Counted from the first letter of the stretch, positions 15,221 through 23,540 are shown. The stretch: DNA of 64,000 nucleotides from Prevotella sp. (GCA_017458225.1 JAFTFX010000027.1:1-64000); one strand, 5' to 3'. A program made the numbers and translations. The notes: generated from the letters alone by a model not told the origin.

Positions 15221-17239
15221 TTGAGTAATTTAAGTATAACCGAACTACAGCGGCAACAGCTTCTCCTCCAGATGGAGTACGAAGAGGAGAAGAAAGCCTT
15301 CCAAGAGAAAGTGGATGCCATCGGCATGCAGAACCGCATAGCGCGCGGCGATGCGTGGTGGCCCGTCCGTGTGGGCCGCAGCTACTATAACTCGCTCAAC
15401 CAGCTCTGCGTAGAGGTGTTCCGCACCACCGGTCAGGACATCGACCACAACTTCGAATTCGGGCGACCAGTGAGTTTTTTCCCCTCCCCCGGTCGGGGGA
15501 GGTTGGAGGGGGCCACCGTTTCCTTTGTCGATGGCGACCGCATGGTGGTCGTAGTGCCCGACGGCTTCTCCGTCGGGAGCCTGCAGCAAGAGGGCCTTGG
15601 CATCCAGCTCTCCTTCGACGAGACCAGCTACCGCATGATGTTCGACGCTCTGGAACGCACCATGCGCGCCAAGGGCCGTCTGGGCTACCTGCGCGACCTT
15701 TTCTATACCCCCGCGATGAAGGCCGAGACCTTCTCGTTTCCCGATATCAGCCTGCCCTATCTGAACGCCACGCAGCAGCATGCCGTAGGCGAGGTGCTGC
15801 GCGCCAAGGACGTGGCCATCGTGCACGGTCCTCCCGGCACGGGCAAGACGACGACCCTCGTCGAGGCTATCTATGAGACGCTGCGCCGCGAGAACCAGGT
15901 GCTGGTGTGCGCCCAGAGCAACATGGCCGTAGACTGGATATCGGAAAAGCTCGTCGACCGCGGCTTGAACGTGCTGCGCATCGGCAATCCCGTGCGTGTA
16001 GACGACAAGATGCTGTCGTTCACCTACGAGCGGCGCTTCGAGGCTCATCCCGACTATCCGCAGCTGTGGGCCATCCGCAAGGCCATCCGCGAACTGCGCC
16101 AGCATCGTGCCCATCGCTCCGACAGCTATCACCAGAAGCTGCAACGCCTGCGCGACCGTGCCACCGCCCTTGAGATCGGCATCAACCAGCAGCTGTTCGG
16201 CGAGGCTCGCGTCATCGCCTGCACACTGGTGGGCAGCGGTCACCGTCTGCTGGAAGGCATGAAGTTCGGCACCCTGTTCATCGACGAGGCCGCCCAAGCC
16301 CTGGAGGCCGCCTGCTGGATTCCCATCCGCCGTGCCGGGCGCGTCATCCTTGCCGGCGACCACTGTCAGCTGCCGCCCACGGTGAAGTGCTACGAGGCGC
16401 TGAAAGGCGGCTTGGGCAAGACACTCATGGAGCGCATCGTGGAACAGAAACCAGCGGTGGTCACGCTGCTGAAGATACAGTATCGCATGAACGAGGACAT
16501 CATGCGCTTCTCAAGTGACTGGTTCTATCATGGCATGGTGGAGAGTGCTCCCGAGGTGAAATACCGCAGCATCCTGGACCTCGACCTGCCAATGACGTGG
16601 GTGGATGTAAAGAAGACTCTCCCCCGGCCCCTCCCTCACAGGGAGGGGAGTAGTCAGAACTCAGAGCAGAATCAAAACGGAGAGCAGCAGAATCTGGAAA
16701 GGAATGAAAGCAGAGAGCAGCAGAATCTGGAAAGGAATGAAAGCGGAGAACATAGGTCTATATACTCCCCTCCCTCACAGGGAGGGGTCGGGGGAGGGTC
16801 TCTCTCTGGTGGAGGGTCTCTTTATAACCTTTCCGAGGCCGAGCTCACCCTCCTTGCCCTGCAAGCCTACTACGAGATGATTGGCAAGGAGCGCATCCTG
16901 CAGGAACGGCTCGACGTGGGCATTATCTCGCCCTATCGCGCCCAAGTGCAGCTGTTGCGCCGAATGATCAAGAAGCGCGAGTTCTTCAAGCCCTTCCGCA
17001 GCCTCATTACGGTGAACACCATCGACGGCTTTCAGGGACAGGAGCGCGACATCATCGTTATCTCTCTGGTGCGCTCGAACGACGAGGGTCAGATAGGCTT
17101 TCTGCGCGACCTGCGCCGCATGAATGTGGCGATCACCCGGGCACGAATGAAACTCATCATCCTGGGTGATCGCCACACGCTCTGTCAACATCCCTTCTAC
17201 CGCAGACTCTGGCAGTATATAGAGGGGCTGAAAGAATAA
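15221..17239 (+). CDS. SF1B DNA/RNA helicase of the UPF1/IGHMBP2 type with repeat insertions
   Basis: 672 residues if it starts at TTG 15221; the first ATG is at 15272. An N-terminal beta-barrel region is followed by a Walker A GPPGTGKT (about 205), Q/Ia motif, DEAAQA box (about 352), GDHCQLPP, YRM and a C-terminal NTIDGFQGQERDI plus VAITRAR, the full SF1 set. Two insertions break the usual sequence: RPVSFFPSPGRGRLEG (15478-15515) and about 65 residues between WVDVKK and LSEAELTLL (16617-16825), made of palindromes and a 33-nt tandem repeat. Both stay in frame and outside the helicase motifs. The natural substrate is unknown. Confidence 0.9.
   Translation: MSNLSITELQRQQLLLQMEYEEEKKAFQEKVDAIGMQNRIARGDAWWPVRVGRSYYNSLNQLCVEVFRTTGQDIDHNFEFGRPVSFFPSPGRGRLEGATVSFVDGDRMVVVVPDGFSVGSLQQEGLGIQLSFDETSYRMMFDALERTMRAKGRLGYLRDLFYTPAMKAETFSFPDISLPYLNATQQHAVGEVLRAKDVAIVHGPPGTGKTTTLVEAIYETLRRENQVLVCAQSNMAVDWISEKLVDRGLNVLRIGNPVRVDDKMLSFTYERRFEAHPDYPQLWAIRKAIRELRQHRAHRSDSYHQKLQRLRDRATALEIGINQQLFGEARVIACTLVGSGHRLLEGMKFGTLFIDEAAQALEAACWIPIRRAGRVILAGDHCQLPPTVKCYEALKGGLGKTLMERIVEQKPAVVTLLKIQYRMNEDIMRFSSDWFYHGMVESAPEVKYRSILDLDLPMTWVDVKKTLPRPLPHREGSSQNSEQNQNGEQQNLERNESREQQNLERNESGEHRSIYSPPSQGGVGGGSLSGGGSLYNLSEAELTLLALQAYYEMIGKERILQERLDVGIISPYRAQVQLLRRMIKKREFFKPFRSLITVNTIDGFQGQERDIIVISLVRSNDEGQIGFLRDLRRMNVAITRARMKLIILGDRHTLCQHPFYRRLWQYIEGLKE
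15483..15515 (+). repeat. C/G-rich palindrome (family 2) in the helicase gene, copy 1
   Basis: An 8-bp stem CCTCCCCC (15483-15490) with GGGGGAGG (15495-15502), loop GGTC, then tail TTGGAGGGGG. In frame. Confidence 0.8.
16621..16648 (-). repeat. C/G-rich palindrome (family 2) in the helicase gene, copy 2
   Basis: 9-bp stem CCCCTCCCT (16628-16636) with AGGGAGGGG (16640-16648), loop CAC; the G-rich tail is on the left, so it is inverted relative to copy 3. Confidence 0.88.
16681..16746 (+). repeat. 33-nt tandem repeat in the helicase gene
   Basis: Two units (16681-16713, 16714-16746) identical but for one base near the end; they encode an 11-residue peptide (EQQNLERNES plus one) twice. They lie between two inverted palindromes, forming a mosaic. 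Confidence 0.92.
16767..16801 (+). repeat. C/G-rich palindrome (family 2) in the helicase gene, copy 3
   Basis: 9-bp stem CCCCTCCCT (16767-16775) with AGGGAGGGG (16779-16787), loop CAC, tail TCGGGGGAGGGTCT. It encodes PPSQGGVGGGS. Confidence 0.88.
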
Positions 17240-17279
17240 CTTCAGACGATTTCGGGAGTACTCCAGTACCCTTTGAAAA

Positions 17280-18380
17280 TCAAGGTTTTTCTTCTGCAAA
17301 GGCGGCAGCTTCGGCAGCGGCAATGATGTCCTCGCGGCTCAGCTCCTCCGGCTGATGGGTGATGTCGCTCAGGTCGAACTCATCGGAGTTTTCGGAGTGA
17401 TCGGAGTGATCGGAGTAATCAGAATTCTCGGAGTGATCAGAGTGATCGGAATTCTCAGAGTAATCAGAGTACTCTGAGTATTCAGAGTATTCAGAGTATT
17501 CAGAAGAACCAGAAGAACCAGCAACTTCGGCATGCTCAATGATGAAGTCGGTCTTTTCCTGTTCCAAATTGGGGGCGGCCATGGTGGGCTCTTCCTCCAT
17601 CTTGGTGCGTTCGCTCTTGGCCTGGAAGATGGCATCGATGAACTGCGGCTCGCGGCGCAGTCGCTGCAGCGTCTCCTTCGAAGCCTGCTGCTGGGCCTCC
17701 TTCTTCGAATAGCCCTGTCCGCTGCCGCCTTCCACCCCTTCGATCATCACCTGGAAGCCGAAGATGGGCGAGCCCTGCTTGTCTTTCTCCTGTTTCAGCA
17801 TGCTGAAGTCCATGTGCACGCGGTTCTTCTGCGTCCACTCGATGAGCTTCGACTTGAAGTTCACCTCCTTGTAGGCCACCTTGTCGATATTGACCATCTG
17901 TTCCAGTATTCGCTTCTTCATGAATCGCATCACAGCGGCATAGCCCTGATCCAAGTAGATAGCCCCCACGAGTGCCTCGAAGGCGTTGCCGGCCATGTAG
18001 CTGTTATGCGAGCGCGACTGTCCGCTTGACTGCACCAGCTCGGTCAGTCCTATCTCGTCGGCCAGTTTTCCGAGCGATTCGCGGCTCACCAGCTTTGAGC
18101 GTGTGTTGGTCAGGAATCCCTCTCGCTTTCCTGGAAAATGTTCGAACACGATGTGTCCCACGGCTGCATCGAGCATGGCATCGCCCAGGAACTCCAGCCG
18201 TTCGTTGTTCAGCGGTCGTCCCTTTTCGTTGCGTTTCCCTGTGCTTTTGTGGGTCAGTGCCACCTTGTAGTAGCTGATGTCATGGGGATAGAAGCCCATG
18301 ACGTTATATAAAGAAGAATAAAGCTCCTTCTCCTGACGGAAAGGGAGCTTTATTCTATCCAGAATATCCTTAAGCCTCAT
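17280..18380 (-). CDS. rnc: Ribonuclease III with a repeat-encoded acidic tail
   Basis: 366 residues. The endonuclease domain has the signature NERLEFLGDAMLD (about 58-70) and the second metal-binding EALVGAIYLD; a dsRNA-binding domain follows (about 175-245, GSGQGYSKKEAQQQAS). It processes rRNA precursors and structured RNA. Residues about 280-366 are a tail not expected in the family: a run of Ser-Glu/Asp-Tyr/His triplets encoded by a 9-nt repeat (17382-17520), then a family-like helical end (SREDIIAAAEAAAFAEEKP). It is third in an acpP-fabF-rnc order on the minus strand, the usual Bacteroidales grouping. Confidence 0.95.
   Translation of the reverse strand: MRLKDILDRIKLPFRQEKELYSSLYNVMGFYPHDISYYKVALTHKSTGKRNEKGRPLNNERLEFLGDAMLDAAVGHIVFEHFPGKREGFLTNTRSKLVSRESLGKLADEIGLTELVQSSGQSRSHNSYMAGNAFEALVGAIYLDQGYAAVMRFMKKRILEQMVNIDKVAYKEVNFKSKLIEWTQKNRVHMDFSMLKQEKDKQGSPIFGFQVMIEGVEGGSGQGYSKKEAQQQASKETLQRLRREPQFIDAIFQAKSERTKMEEEPTMAAPNLEQEKTDFIIEHAEVAGSSGSSEYSEYSEYSEYSDYSENSDHSDHSENSDYSDHSDHSENSDEFDLSDITHQPEELSREDIIAAAEAAAFAEEKP
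17382..17520. repeat. 9-nt TCnGAnTnn repeat tract inside rnc
   Basis: About a dozen 9-nt units (such as TCGGAGTGA, TCAGAGTAT) plus a short GAACCA extension, in frame, coding for Ser-(Glu/Asp)-(Tyr/His/Asn) repeats. The same unit occurs in mnmG (63674-63754). Confidence 0.9.
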
Positions 18381-18437
18381 ACTTATCTTTCGATGAATTT
18401 TCTTTCGTTCGAAAATGAAAGCGTGCTTTCATTTTAC

Positions 18438-19703
18438 TCACTTATCCGAAAATTTTTTGAATATCACGCAGGCGTTGTGTCCGCCGAAGCCGAACGTGTT
18501 CGAGAGTCCGGCGCGCACGGTGCGCTGCTGTGCCTTGTTGAAGGTGAAGTTCAGGTTGTAGTCGATCTCAGGATCCTCGTCGCCTTCCTCGTGGTTGATG
18601 GTGGGCGGAACGATGTCGTTCTGCACGGCGAGCACGGTGGCCATAGCCTCTACGGCACCGGCAGCACCCAGCAGGTGTCCCGTCATCGACTTGGTGCTTG
18701 AGATGTTCAGCTTGTAGGCAGCATCGCCAAACACTTCCTTGATGGCCTTAGCTTCGCTGATATCGCCCACGTGGGTCGATGTTCCGTGCACGTTGATGTA
18801 GTCGATATCCTCGGGCTTCAGCTCGGCATCCTCCAGCGCGTTCTGCATCACGAGCTTGGCACCCAGTCCTTCGGGGTGCGATGCGGTGATGTGGTGAGCG
18901 TCGGCACTCATGCCGGCACCAACCATCTCGGCATAGATCTTCGCGCCGCGAGCCTTGGCGTGCTCCAGTTCCTCCAGAATGAGGCAGCCGGCACCCTCGG
19001 CCATGATGAATCCGTCGCGGCTGGCGCTGAACGGACGGCTGGCTTTCTCGGGCTCGTCGTTGCGTGTTGAGAGGGCGTGCATGGCGTTGAAGCCGCCCAC
19101 GCCGGCCTCGGTGATGGCAGCCTCGGCACCGCCGGCCACGATGGCGTTGGCCTTGCCCAGACGAATCAGGTTGAAGGCATCGGCCAGTGCGTTGCTCGAC
19201 GAGGCGCAGGCGCTCGACGTGATATAGTTAGGTCCGTGCAGACCGTACATGATCGAGATTTGTCCGGCAGCGATGTCGGCAATCATCTTAGGGATGAAGA
19301 AGGGGTTGAACTTCGGTCCCTGGTCTTTGTGCTGGCCGTAGTATTCTACTTCTTCCTCGAAGGTCTTGATACCGCCGATGCCCACGCCGAACACGACGCC
19401 GATGCGGTTCTTGTCTTCCTTCTCCAGATCCCAGCCACAGTCCTCCACGGCCTGCTTGGCGGCGATGAGGGCCAGCTGTGTGTAGCGGTCCATCTTGCGA
19501 GCCTCCTTGCGGTCCAGATACTGGTTCACGTCCAGGTTCTTCACCTCGCAGGCAAACTGTGTCTTAAACTGGGTGGTATCGAAATGTGTAATAGGAGCTG
19601 CGCCGCTCACGCCCTTCAGCATGTTCTCCCACATTTCCTGTGGAGTATTGCCCAGCGGTGTAACGGCACCCAGTCCGGTTACTACTACTCTTTTCAGTTC
19701 CAT
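18438..19703 (-). CDS. fabF: Beta-ketoacyl-ACP synthase II
   Basis: 421 residues, thiolase-fold enzyme that elongates acyl-ACP with malonyl-ACP. Catalytic Cys in SACASSSNA (about 168), His in VHGTSTHVGD (about 310) and His in MTGHLLGAAG (about 347); the start MELKRVVVTGLGAVTPLG and end GFGGHNACVIF are the family ends. It lies 147 bases downstream of acpP on the same strand; the gap carries an inverted repeat. It works with AcpP in fatty-acid synthesis. Confidence 0.97.
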   Translation of the reverse strand: MELKRVVVTGLGAVTPLGNTPQEMWENMLKGVSGAAPITHFDTTQFKTQFACEVKNLDVNQYLDRKEARKMDRYTQLALIAAKQAVEDCGWDLEKEDKNRIGVVFGVGIGGIKTFEEEVEYYGQHKDQGPKFNPFFIPKMIADIAAGQISIMYGLHGPNYITSSACASSSNALADAFNLIRLGKANAIVAGGAEAAITEAGVGGFNAMHALSTRNDEPEKASRPFSASRDGFIMAEGAGCLILEELEHAKARGAKIYAEMVGAGMSADAHHITASHPEGLGAKLVMQNALEDAELKPEDIDYINVHGTSTHVGDISEAKAIKEVFGDAAYKLNISSTKSMTGHLLGAAGAVEAMATVLAVQNDIVPPTINHEEGDEDPEIDYNLNFTFNKAQQRTVRAGLSNTFGFGGHNACVIFKKFSDK

Positions 19704-19715
19704 AATTTAAAAATG

Positions 19716-19848
19716 AAAAAAAATGAAGAATGAAGAATGAAGTATTTCAACTGCAATACAACAGTTAAAAAGAAGAATGAAGAATCTGCCACTCACATAA
19801 GCGGTAGCAAATTCTTCATTCTTCACTCTTCACTCTTCATTAAAAACT
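19716..19848. repeat. GAAGAATGAA-type repeats and hairpin between acpP and fabF
   Basis: The 147-bp spacer holds repeated GAAGAATGAAG on one side and ATTCTTCATTCTTCACTCTTCA on the other in inverted orientation, able to form a stem of about 17 bp in the acpP-fabF transcript. The ends are simple 9- to 10-nt repeats. Read as an untranslated spacer; a role in setting the ACP:FabF ratio is only a guess. Confidence 0.7.
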
Positions 19849-19850
19849 TT

Positions 19851-20087
19851 TTACTTCGAGTTCTCCTCAATATAAGAAATAGCGTCGGCAACGGTGCCAA
19901 TCTTCTCAGCCTTGTCGTCGGGAATGCTGATACCGAACTCCTTCTCAAACTCCATGATGAGCTCTACAGTATCCAGAGAGTCTGCACCCAGATCGTTAGT
20001 GAAACTAGACTCGGGCTTCACAATAGCCTCGTCAACACCCAGTTTATCAACAATAATTGCCTTTACTTTGCTTTCAATTTCTGACAT
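19851..20087 (-). CDS. acpP: Acyl carrier protein
   Basis: 78 residues, acidic four-helix protein that carries acyl chains on a phosphopantetheine arm. The attachment Ser is in DSLDTVEL (GADSLD, about residue 37). Size and sequence are typical. It is first gene of the acpP-fabF-rnc order, after a terminator for the upstream minus-strand unit. Confidence 0.98.
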   Translation of the reverse strand: MSEIESKVKAIIVDKLGVDEAIVKPESSFTNDLGADSLDTVELIMEFEKEFGISIPDDKAEKIGTVADAISYIEENSK

Positions 20088-20224
20088 GATAATTTCTTTT
20101 TAAAATGTTAATAAAATGTATTCTTATCTTGAAAAACGCTGCAAAGTAACACATTTTCTTTGAGTTACGCAAACTTTTTTCGAAAAAACTGACTTCACTT
20201 TGCACACCCGATAGTGTTTTGTGC

Positions 20225-20278
20225 AAAAAAATCGGTGTTTTCTTGTAGTTTTTACACTTACAAGTTGCAAACACCGAT
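20225..20278 (-). terminator. Terminator after the HU/smalltalk unit
   Basis: On the minus strand, stem ATCGGTGTTT (20231-20240 with 20269-20278) extended by a second 6-bp stem, followed by a run of T from 20231 down. It separates the HU/smalltalk genes from acpP. Confidence 0.85.
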
Positions 20279-20339
20279 CTTTTCCAGTTAACATCGCAGT
20301 CCGATTCTGTTCAGTTCGTTTCGTTCAGTCCGATTCTGT

Positions 20340-20456
20340 TCAGCTCATCATCAGGCTACAGGCCTCGGCTCCCCCGAGCACGCCCAGCAGCGCCGAGCCT
20401 ATAGCGATGAGCACCTTCAGCAGGAGTGTCCAGCCGTTTCGTTGTGCGTTTTTCAT
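20340..20456 (-). CDS. Smalltalk family micro-protein
   Basis: 38 residues, MKNAQRNGWTLLLKVLIAIG then SALLGVLGGAEACSLMMS. It has a positively charged start, one membrane-helix-like stretch and a GG near the end, as in the Bacteroidales 'smalltalk' family, which is typically encoded next to HU-like DNA-binding proteins, as here. The function of the family is unknown to me. It lies 36 bases after the HU gene on the same strand and is followed by a strong terminator, so it is most likely the last gene of that transcript. Confidence 0.8.
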   Translation of the reverse strand: MKNAQRNGWTLLLKVLIAIGSALLGVLGGAEACSLMMS

Positions 20457-20492
20457 GGTATAATTTTTTTTATTTTTCTATTTCCCCAGAGA

Positions 20493-20987
20493 TTAGGGTT
20501 CGTCGTTGGCGGTAGTGTCCTGGTTACCGCCCTGGTTGCCGCCGGTCTCGTCGTCGTCCTCGTCGGTGAGGTAGGCCAGGTTCTTGGGCACCTCGGCCAC
20601 CCTTGCGCCACGGGTCAGCTCTTTCACCATGCGTCCCTGCTCCTTCTTGGTCTCGGGGTGGAAGATGACGTGCAGGCCCTTCACGTGCTTCTTGGTGTCG
20701 TAGTCGTCGGCCTCGTCGACACCCATCGACTTCACGCCCAGCTTGAAGCTGCCCAGATAGGGGATGGTCACCTTGATGGACTTCTGCACCATCTTCTTGA
20801 TGGCGGGTCCCATTTCGGAGAGCACGGCCAAGATGTCGCTGCGCTTCACGGTGCAGTTGTCCTGAATCTCGTCGGCCAGCTCCTCAATCTCCACCTTGTC
20901 AATAACTACGGCGCGGCCATACCACTTGCCGAATGCACTCTCGTTCTTACGGTTGTTGTTCTGATACTTTTTTACAAATACGGTCAT
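20493..20987 (-). CDS. HU-family DNA-binding protein, long form
   Basis: 164 residues from ATG 20987 (MTVFVKKYQNNN); the frame runs further up to 21125 but through the promoter. It resembles the Bacteroidetes HU-related family with a poorly conserved N-terminus, the core ...KSIKVTIPYLGSFKLGVKS, and an acidic tail (DEDDDETGGNQ). The proteins bind DNA and bend it. Neighbours are a smalltalk gene downstream and a 134-residue unknown upstream; this group with an M15 peptidase is common in Bacteroidales. Confidence 0.88.
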   Translation of the reverse strand: MTVFVKKYQNNNRKNESAFGKWYGRAVVIDKVEIEELADEIQDNCTVKRSDILAVLSEMGPAIKKMVQKSIKVTIPYLGSFKLGVKSMGVDEADDYDTKKHVKGLHVIFHPETKKEQGRMVKELTRGARVAEVPKNLAYLTDEDDDETGGNQGGNQDTTANDEP

Positions 20988-21094
20988 AATTTTTTGTTGT
21001 GTGTTTTTTAAAGGGTTAATTACTAAAGTTGTTTTTTGTGTGTTTTGAATGTTTTGTTTTTTGTTTCTCATGGTGTCTTTCGCGATTGACAATG

Positions 21095-21125
21095 CAAAGG
21101 TACAACGCTTTTTCCGGTTCTGCAA
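21095..21125 (-). promoter_or_regulatory. Promoter of the HU-like gene
   Basis: Minus-strand TACCTTTG (21102-21095, TAnnTTTG) with TTG about 20 bases upstream (21125-21123). It lies in the 181-bp gap after the 134-residue gene, so HU can be transcribed on its own. Confidence 0.7.
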
Positions 21126-21168
21126 TAGTTGATGTAGGGAGACATTAGGCGAGACATGTGGCGAGACA

Positions 21169-21573
21169 TCAGGCTATAGCGTCTGAAATGCTGTTCCACA
21201 GCACGTTTTTACTTTCCTTTTCCATCATAATCAGATAGCGATCCAGATAGCTCAGGTGCTTCACGCCCTTGCGCTGCTGTCCCCTACGGGCTGTTTCATA
21301 GGGATTGGTGGGCACCTTTGTGTGCAGCAGCAGGCACGCCTGTCTGACTATCTGCATAAACGAGGCAGGCACGCCGTAGTCGTCGGCCATGCATCCCTCC
21401 TCGAAGGCATAGTAGAGCACCTCCATCAGGTCTACGGTAGAGCCTTTCCATGTGAGCCCTTCGGCTTCGGTGTGTTCTTCCAGCAGGCGTTTCACTTCGC
21501 CGGCCATCAGTTGTTGTGCGCGTCTTCTTCGCATCAGTCGCTCGTTGGCGACGGTCGTTGTCTTTTCGTTCAT
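21169..21573 (-). CDS. Conserved-looking hypothetical protein, 134 aa
   Basis: I do not recognise the family. 134 residues, helical, with a basic start (RLMRRRRAQQ), no signal peptide and no membrane segment. The stretch DLMEVLYYAFEEGCMADDYGVPASF and the end YLDRYLIMMEKESKN look globular. It is the first gene after an 84-bp control region that is repeated upstream of the M15 peptidase gene, which suggests that both are switched together. It lies upstream of HU and smalltalk. Confidence 0.65.
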   Translation of the reverse strand: MNEKTTTVANERLMRRRRAQQLMAGEVKRLLEEHTEAEGLTWKGSTVDLMEVLYYAFEEGCMADDYGVPASFMQIVRQACLLLHTKVPTNPYETARRGQQRKGVKHLSYLDRYLIMMEKESKNVLWNSISDAIA

Positions 21574-21622
21574 AGTTTGTTTCGTATGTGTATATATATA
21601 TATATAATAAGGTTTAAACTGG

Positions 21623-21706
21623 GGGCAAAATTAGGGGTTTAGCGTGCACAAAAGGTTCACAAACTGAAGTTTTTGTGTTAAAAGCGCCCGATTTTTAAAA
21701 CCTTTA
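21623..21706 (-). promoter_or_regulatory. 84-bp control region, copy driving the 134-aa gene
   Basis: About 73 of 83 positions agree with 23541-23624 when read in the direction of transcription. It contains TAATTTTG (-7 box, 21633-21626 on the minus strand), TTTG about 15 bases upstream, CGTGCAC, and TTCA-N5-TGAA. Conservation extends about 55 bases beyond the promoter core, which speaks for a regulator site. Confidence 0.8.
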
Positions 21707-21734
21707 ACTATATGGGGCACTATATATATAGTCA

Positions 21735-21775
21735 ACAAAAACATGCGGCAGCACCCGTGTGGATGCTGCCGCATG
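21735..21775 (-). terminator. Terminator after the 21.8-22.9 kb lipoprotein pair
   Basis: Perfect 12-bp stem CATGCGGCAGCA (21742-21753) with its complement (21764-21775); on the minus strand it is followed by TTTTTG. Confidence 0.9.
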
Positions 21776-21814
21776 AATGGTCTGTACAGGGGCTGTTGAG
21801 AGCCGTCTGCCGTG

Positions 21815-22387
21815 TCAGTTCTGCGGTGGAAGCAGCTCGTCGACCAGCGCTTTGTAGTCGTCCCAGCTGGAGTTCTCGTCGTCTATGTAGCGGTAGATGC
21901 GCTTGCCGTCGGGCGACATGAAGAATACGTAGGTGGCCATCGTCTCCTGGTCTTCCTTGTTGCGGCACTTGAAGGAGTGGGTGACGCACCATCCGTAGGC
22001 GTTTCCGCTGAGCGTGTCTACGATGGCGTTCAGCGTGGCCACTTCGGCTTTCAGGCTGTCTATGCACTGCGCCTTCTGGTTCTGCAGTTCGGCGGCAGTC
22101 TGCTGGTCGGCAGCGGCTTGCTGGTCGGCCTGCTGCAGCTGGAATATCAGTTGCTTGATCACTTTCACGCGGTCGAACACCAGCGTGTCGCCATAGCGGT
22201 CGCTCCTGAGCGTGTCTATCTGCATCTGTATAGGCTTGTAGCTGCTGTAGTTGAACAGCGTGTTCACCATTTCAGCGCGTATGGTGCTGAGCATCGGGTC
22301 TTCCTGCGAGCTGCAGCTGGCCACTGCAACCGCGATGAGCAGCAGCAGGTAGCGGCATTTTAAAAAGTTGCGTATCATCCTGTCCAT
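21815..22387 (-). CDS. Lipoprotein of unknown function
   Basis: 190 residues. Signal peptide with lipobox VAVASC (Cys about 25). A Gln/Ala-rich coiled-coil-like stretch (QLQQADQQAAADQQTAAEL) is in the middle, and a beta-like end (TYVFFMSPDGKRIYRYIDDE). No known domain recognised. It follows the next upstream gene by 3 bases, so both are in one operon, closed by a strong terminator. Confidence 0.7.
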   Translation of the reverse strand: MDRMIRNFLKCRYLLLLIAVAVASCSSQEDPMLSTIRAEMVNTLFNYSSYKPIQMQIDTLRSDRYGDTLVFDRVKVIKQLIFQLQQADQQAAADQQTAAELQNQKAQCIDSLKAEVATLNAIVDTLSGNAYGWCVTHSFKCRNKEDQETMATYVFFMSPDGKRIYRYIDDENSSWDDYKALVDELLPPQN

Positions 22388-22390
22388 GTG

Positions 22391-22906
22391 TTATTTCATC
22401 TTGTCCATGATTTCAAATATGTCTTTCAGCTCGTGGCTGATCTTGTCCCACTTTTTCTGGCTGAACTTGAAGGTGCAGTTGCTGCCGTAGTCGAACAGCA
22501 GTGGCGTGGGCGAAGCCACAATCTTGTCGAACTCTTCACGGTTCACCCAGAAGCGCACGCGGTTCACATACTTCTTCGAACCCTTCGGTTTAACGAACAG
22601 CAGCTCTATTTCCGACGTGAGGCTGCTGCCGTCGGCAAACGTCAGCGTGGCTGTGCCGAACTGAACGTACTGCGGGGTAACGATGAAGGCGGTGAAGCTG
22701 ATGGAGTCGGTGGTCGACAGGGTGGTCACGTCGTATTTCAGTTTGCTCTTGGCCACGCAGCCCTCGGCCTTGTCCATCTTCTGCGGGAACACGTAGAACA
22801 GCTTGCCGTCAATGCCCGTAAAGAAGGTGAACTTCTTGCCGGCCTGGGCCTGGGCCAGCAGCGCGAAAAGCATGATAAAGAGGGAAAAAACTCGTAGTTT
22901 CGACAT
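22391..22906 (-). CDS. Exported protein of unknown function
   Basis: 171 residues with signal peptide 1-22 (LFALLAQAQAG). The rest is beta-rich (GTATLTFADGSSLTSEIELLFV). No family recognised. First gene of a two-gene unit with the lipoprotein at 21815. Its product is probably periplasmic. Confidence 0.7.
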   Translation of the reverse strand: MSKLRVFSLFIMLFALLAQAQAGKKFTFFTGIDGKLFYVFPQKMDKAEGCVAKSKLKYDVTTLSTTDSISFTAFIVTPQYVQFGTATLTFADGSSLTSEIELLFVKPKGSKKYVNRVRFWVNREEFDKIVASPTPLLFDYGSNCTFKFSQKKWDKISHELKDIFEIMDKMK

Positions 22907-22929
22907 ACTTGAAAGCTATTTCTGAATTA

Positions 22930-22972
22930 ATAAAAAAAGACAGCCCAAAGACATAATCTATGGAGCTGTCTT
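22930..22972 (-). terminator. Terminator after the TRL-like gene
   Basis: Minus-strand stem AGACAGC/GCTGTCT (22938-22944 with 22965-22971) followed by seven T. Confidence 0.78.
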
Positions 22973-22996
22973 AGCTTTTAAACTTCGTTCAAACGA

Positions 22997-23308
22997 TTAC
23001 TCGCCGTAAACAACAGTCTTGTGAGTTGTGAAGATACCCAGGATAGAGTTCACGCTAACGTCAGCGTGGCTGATCTTCTTGATACCACCGTTCTCAGCAG
23101 CTGCATTGTAACCAGCGTCGCCAGTAGCGATCAGGCCCAGGATGCTAGTAGCGCTAGCCTCACCTACCTTCTTGCCAACAGTAGCGTTAGCACCCAGGTC
23201 ACCACCAGTGGTAACGTTGGTGTACAGACTTCCTACCAAACCAGCACCACAGCTCTGAAGCATCATAGCAGCAGCAAATGCGAAAGCAGCAACAAATGTC
23301 TTTTTCAT
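22997..23308 (-). CDS. TRL-like small lipoprotein
   Basis: 103 residues from ATG 23308. Lipobox MLQSC (Cys about 20). The rest matches the TRL-like family: GLVGSLYTNVTTGG, GKKVGEASATSILGLIATGDAGYNAAAENGGIKKI, ending with HADVSVNSILGIF...VVYGE. The family function is not known to me; it is a small surface or periplasmic lipoprotein. It stands alone, with its own terminator. Confidence 0.85.
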   Translation of the reverse strand: MKKTFVAAFAFAAAMMLQSCGAGLVGSLYTNVTTGGDLGANATVGKKVGEASATSILGLIATGDAGYNAAAENGGIKKISHADVSVNSILGIFTTHKTVVYGE

Positions 23309-23540
23309 AATAAAAATTATTTTTTTGTGCCCGGAAAACCTCCACTCCAAAGCTTGTTTTTCAATTGTTATTGTTTACTCGTCCTAAAAAAAAATGAGAG
23401 GTTTACCTTTGCAGATACATTCTTTTCAACAGGACAGTGCAAAAATAGCCAATATTTTTTACTTACAAAACTTTTCGCAATGAAAAAACAAAATTTTAAC
23501 TAATTTTTATATAAAGTCAGTTATTTAATCAACCTACCGT
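23309..23540. other. AT-rich spacer between the TRL-like gene and the M15 control region
   Basis: No gene seen. A TACCTTTG (-7-like) at 23404-23411 on the plus strand could start a second or a leader transcript towards the peptidase gene. Otherwise unremarkable. Confidence 0.4.
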
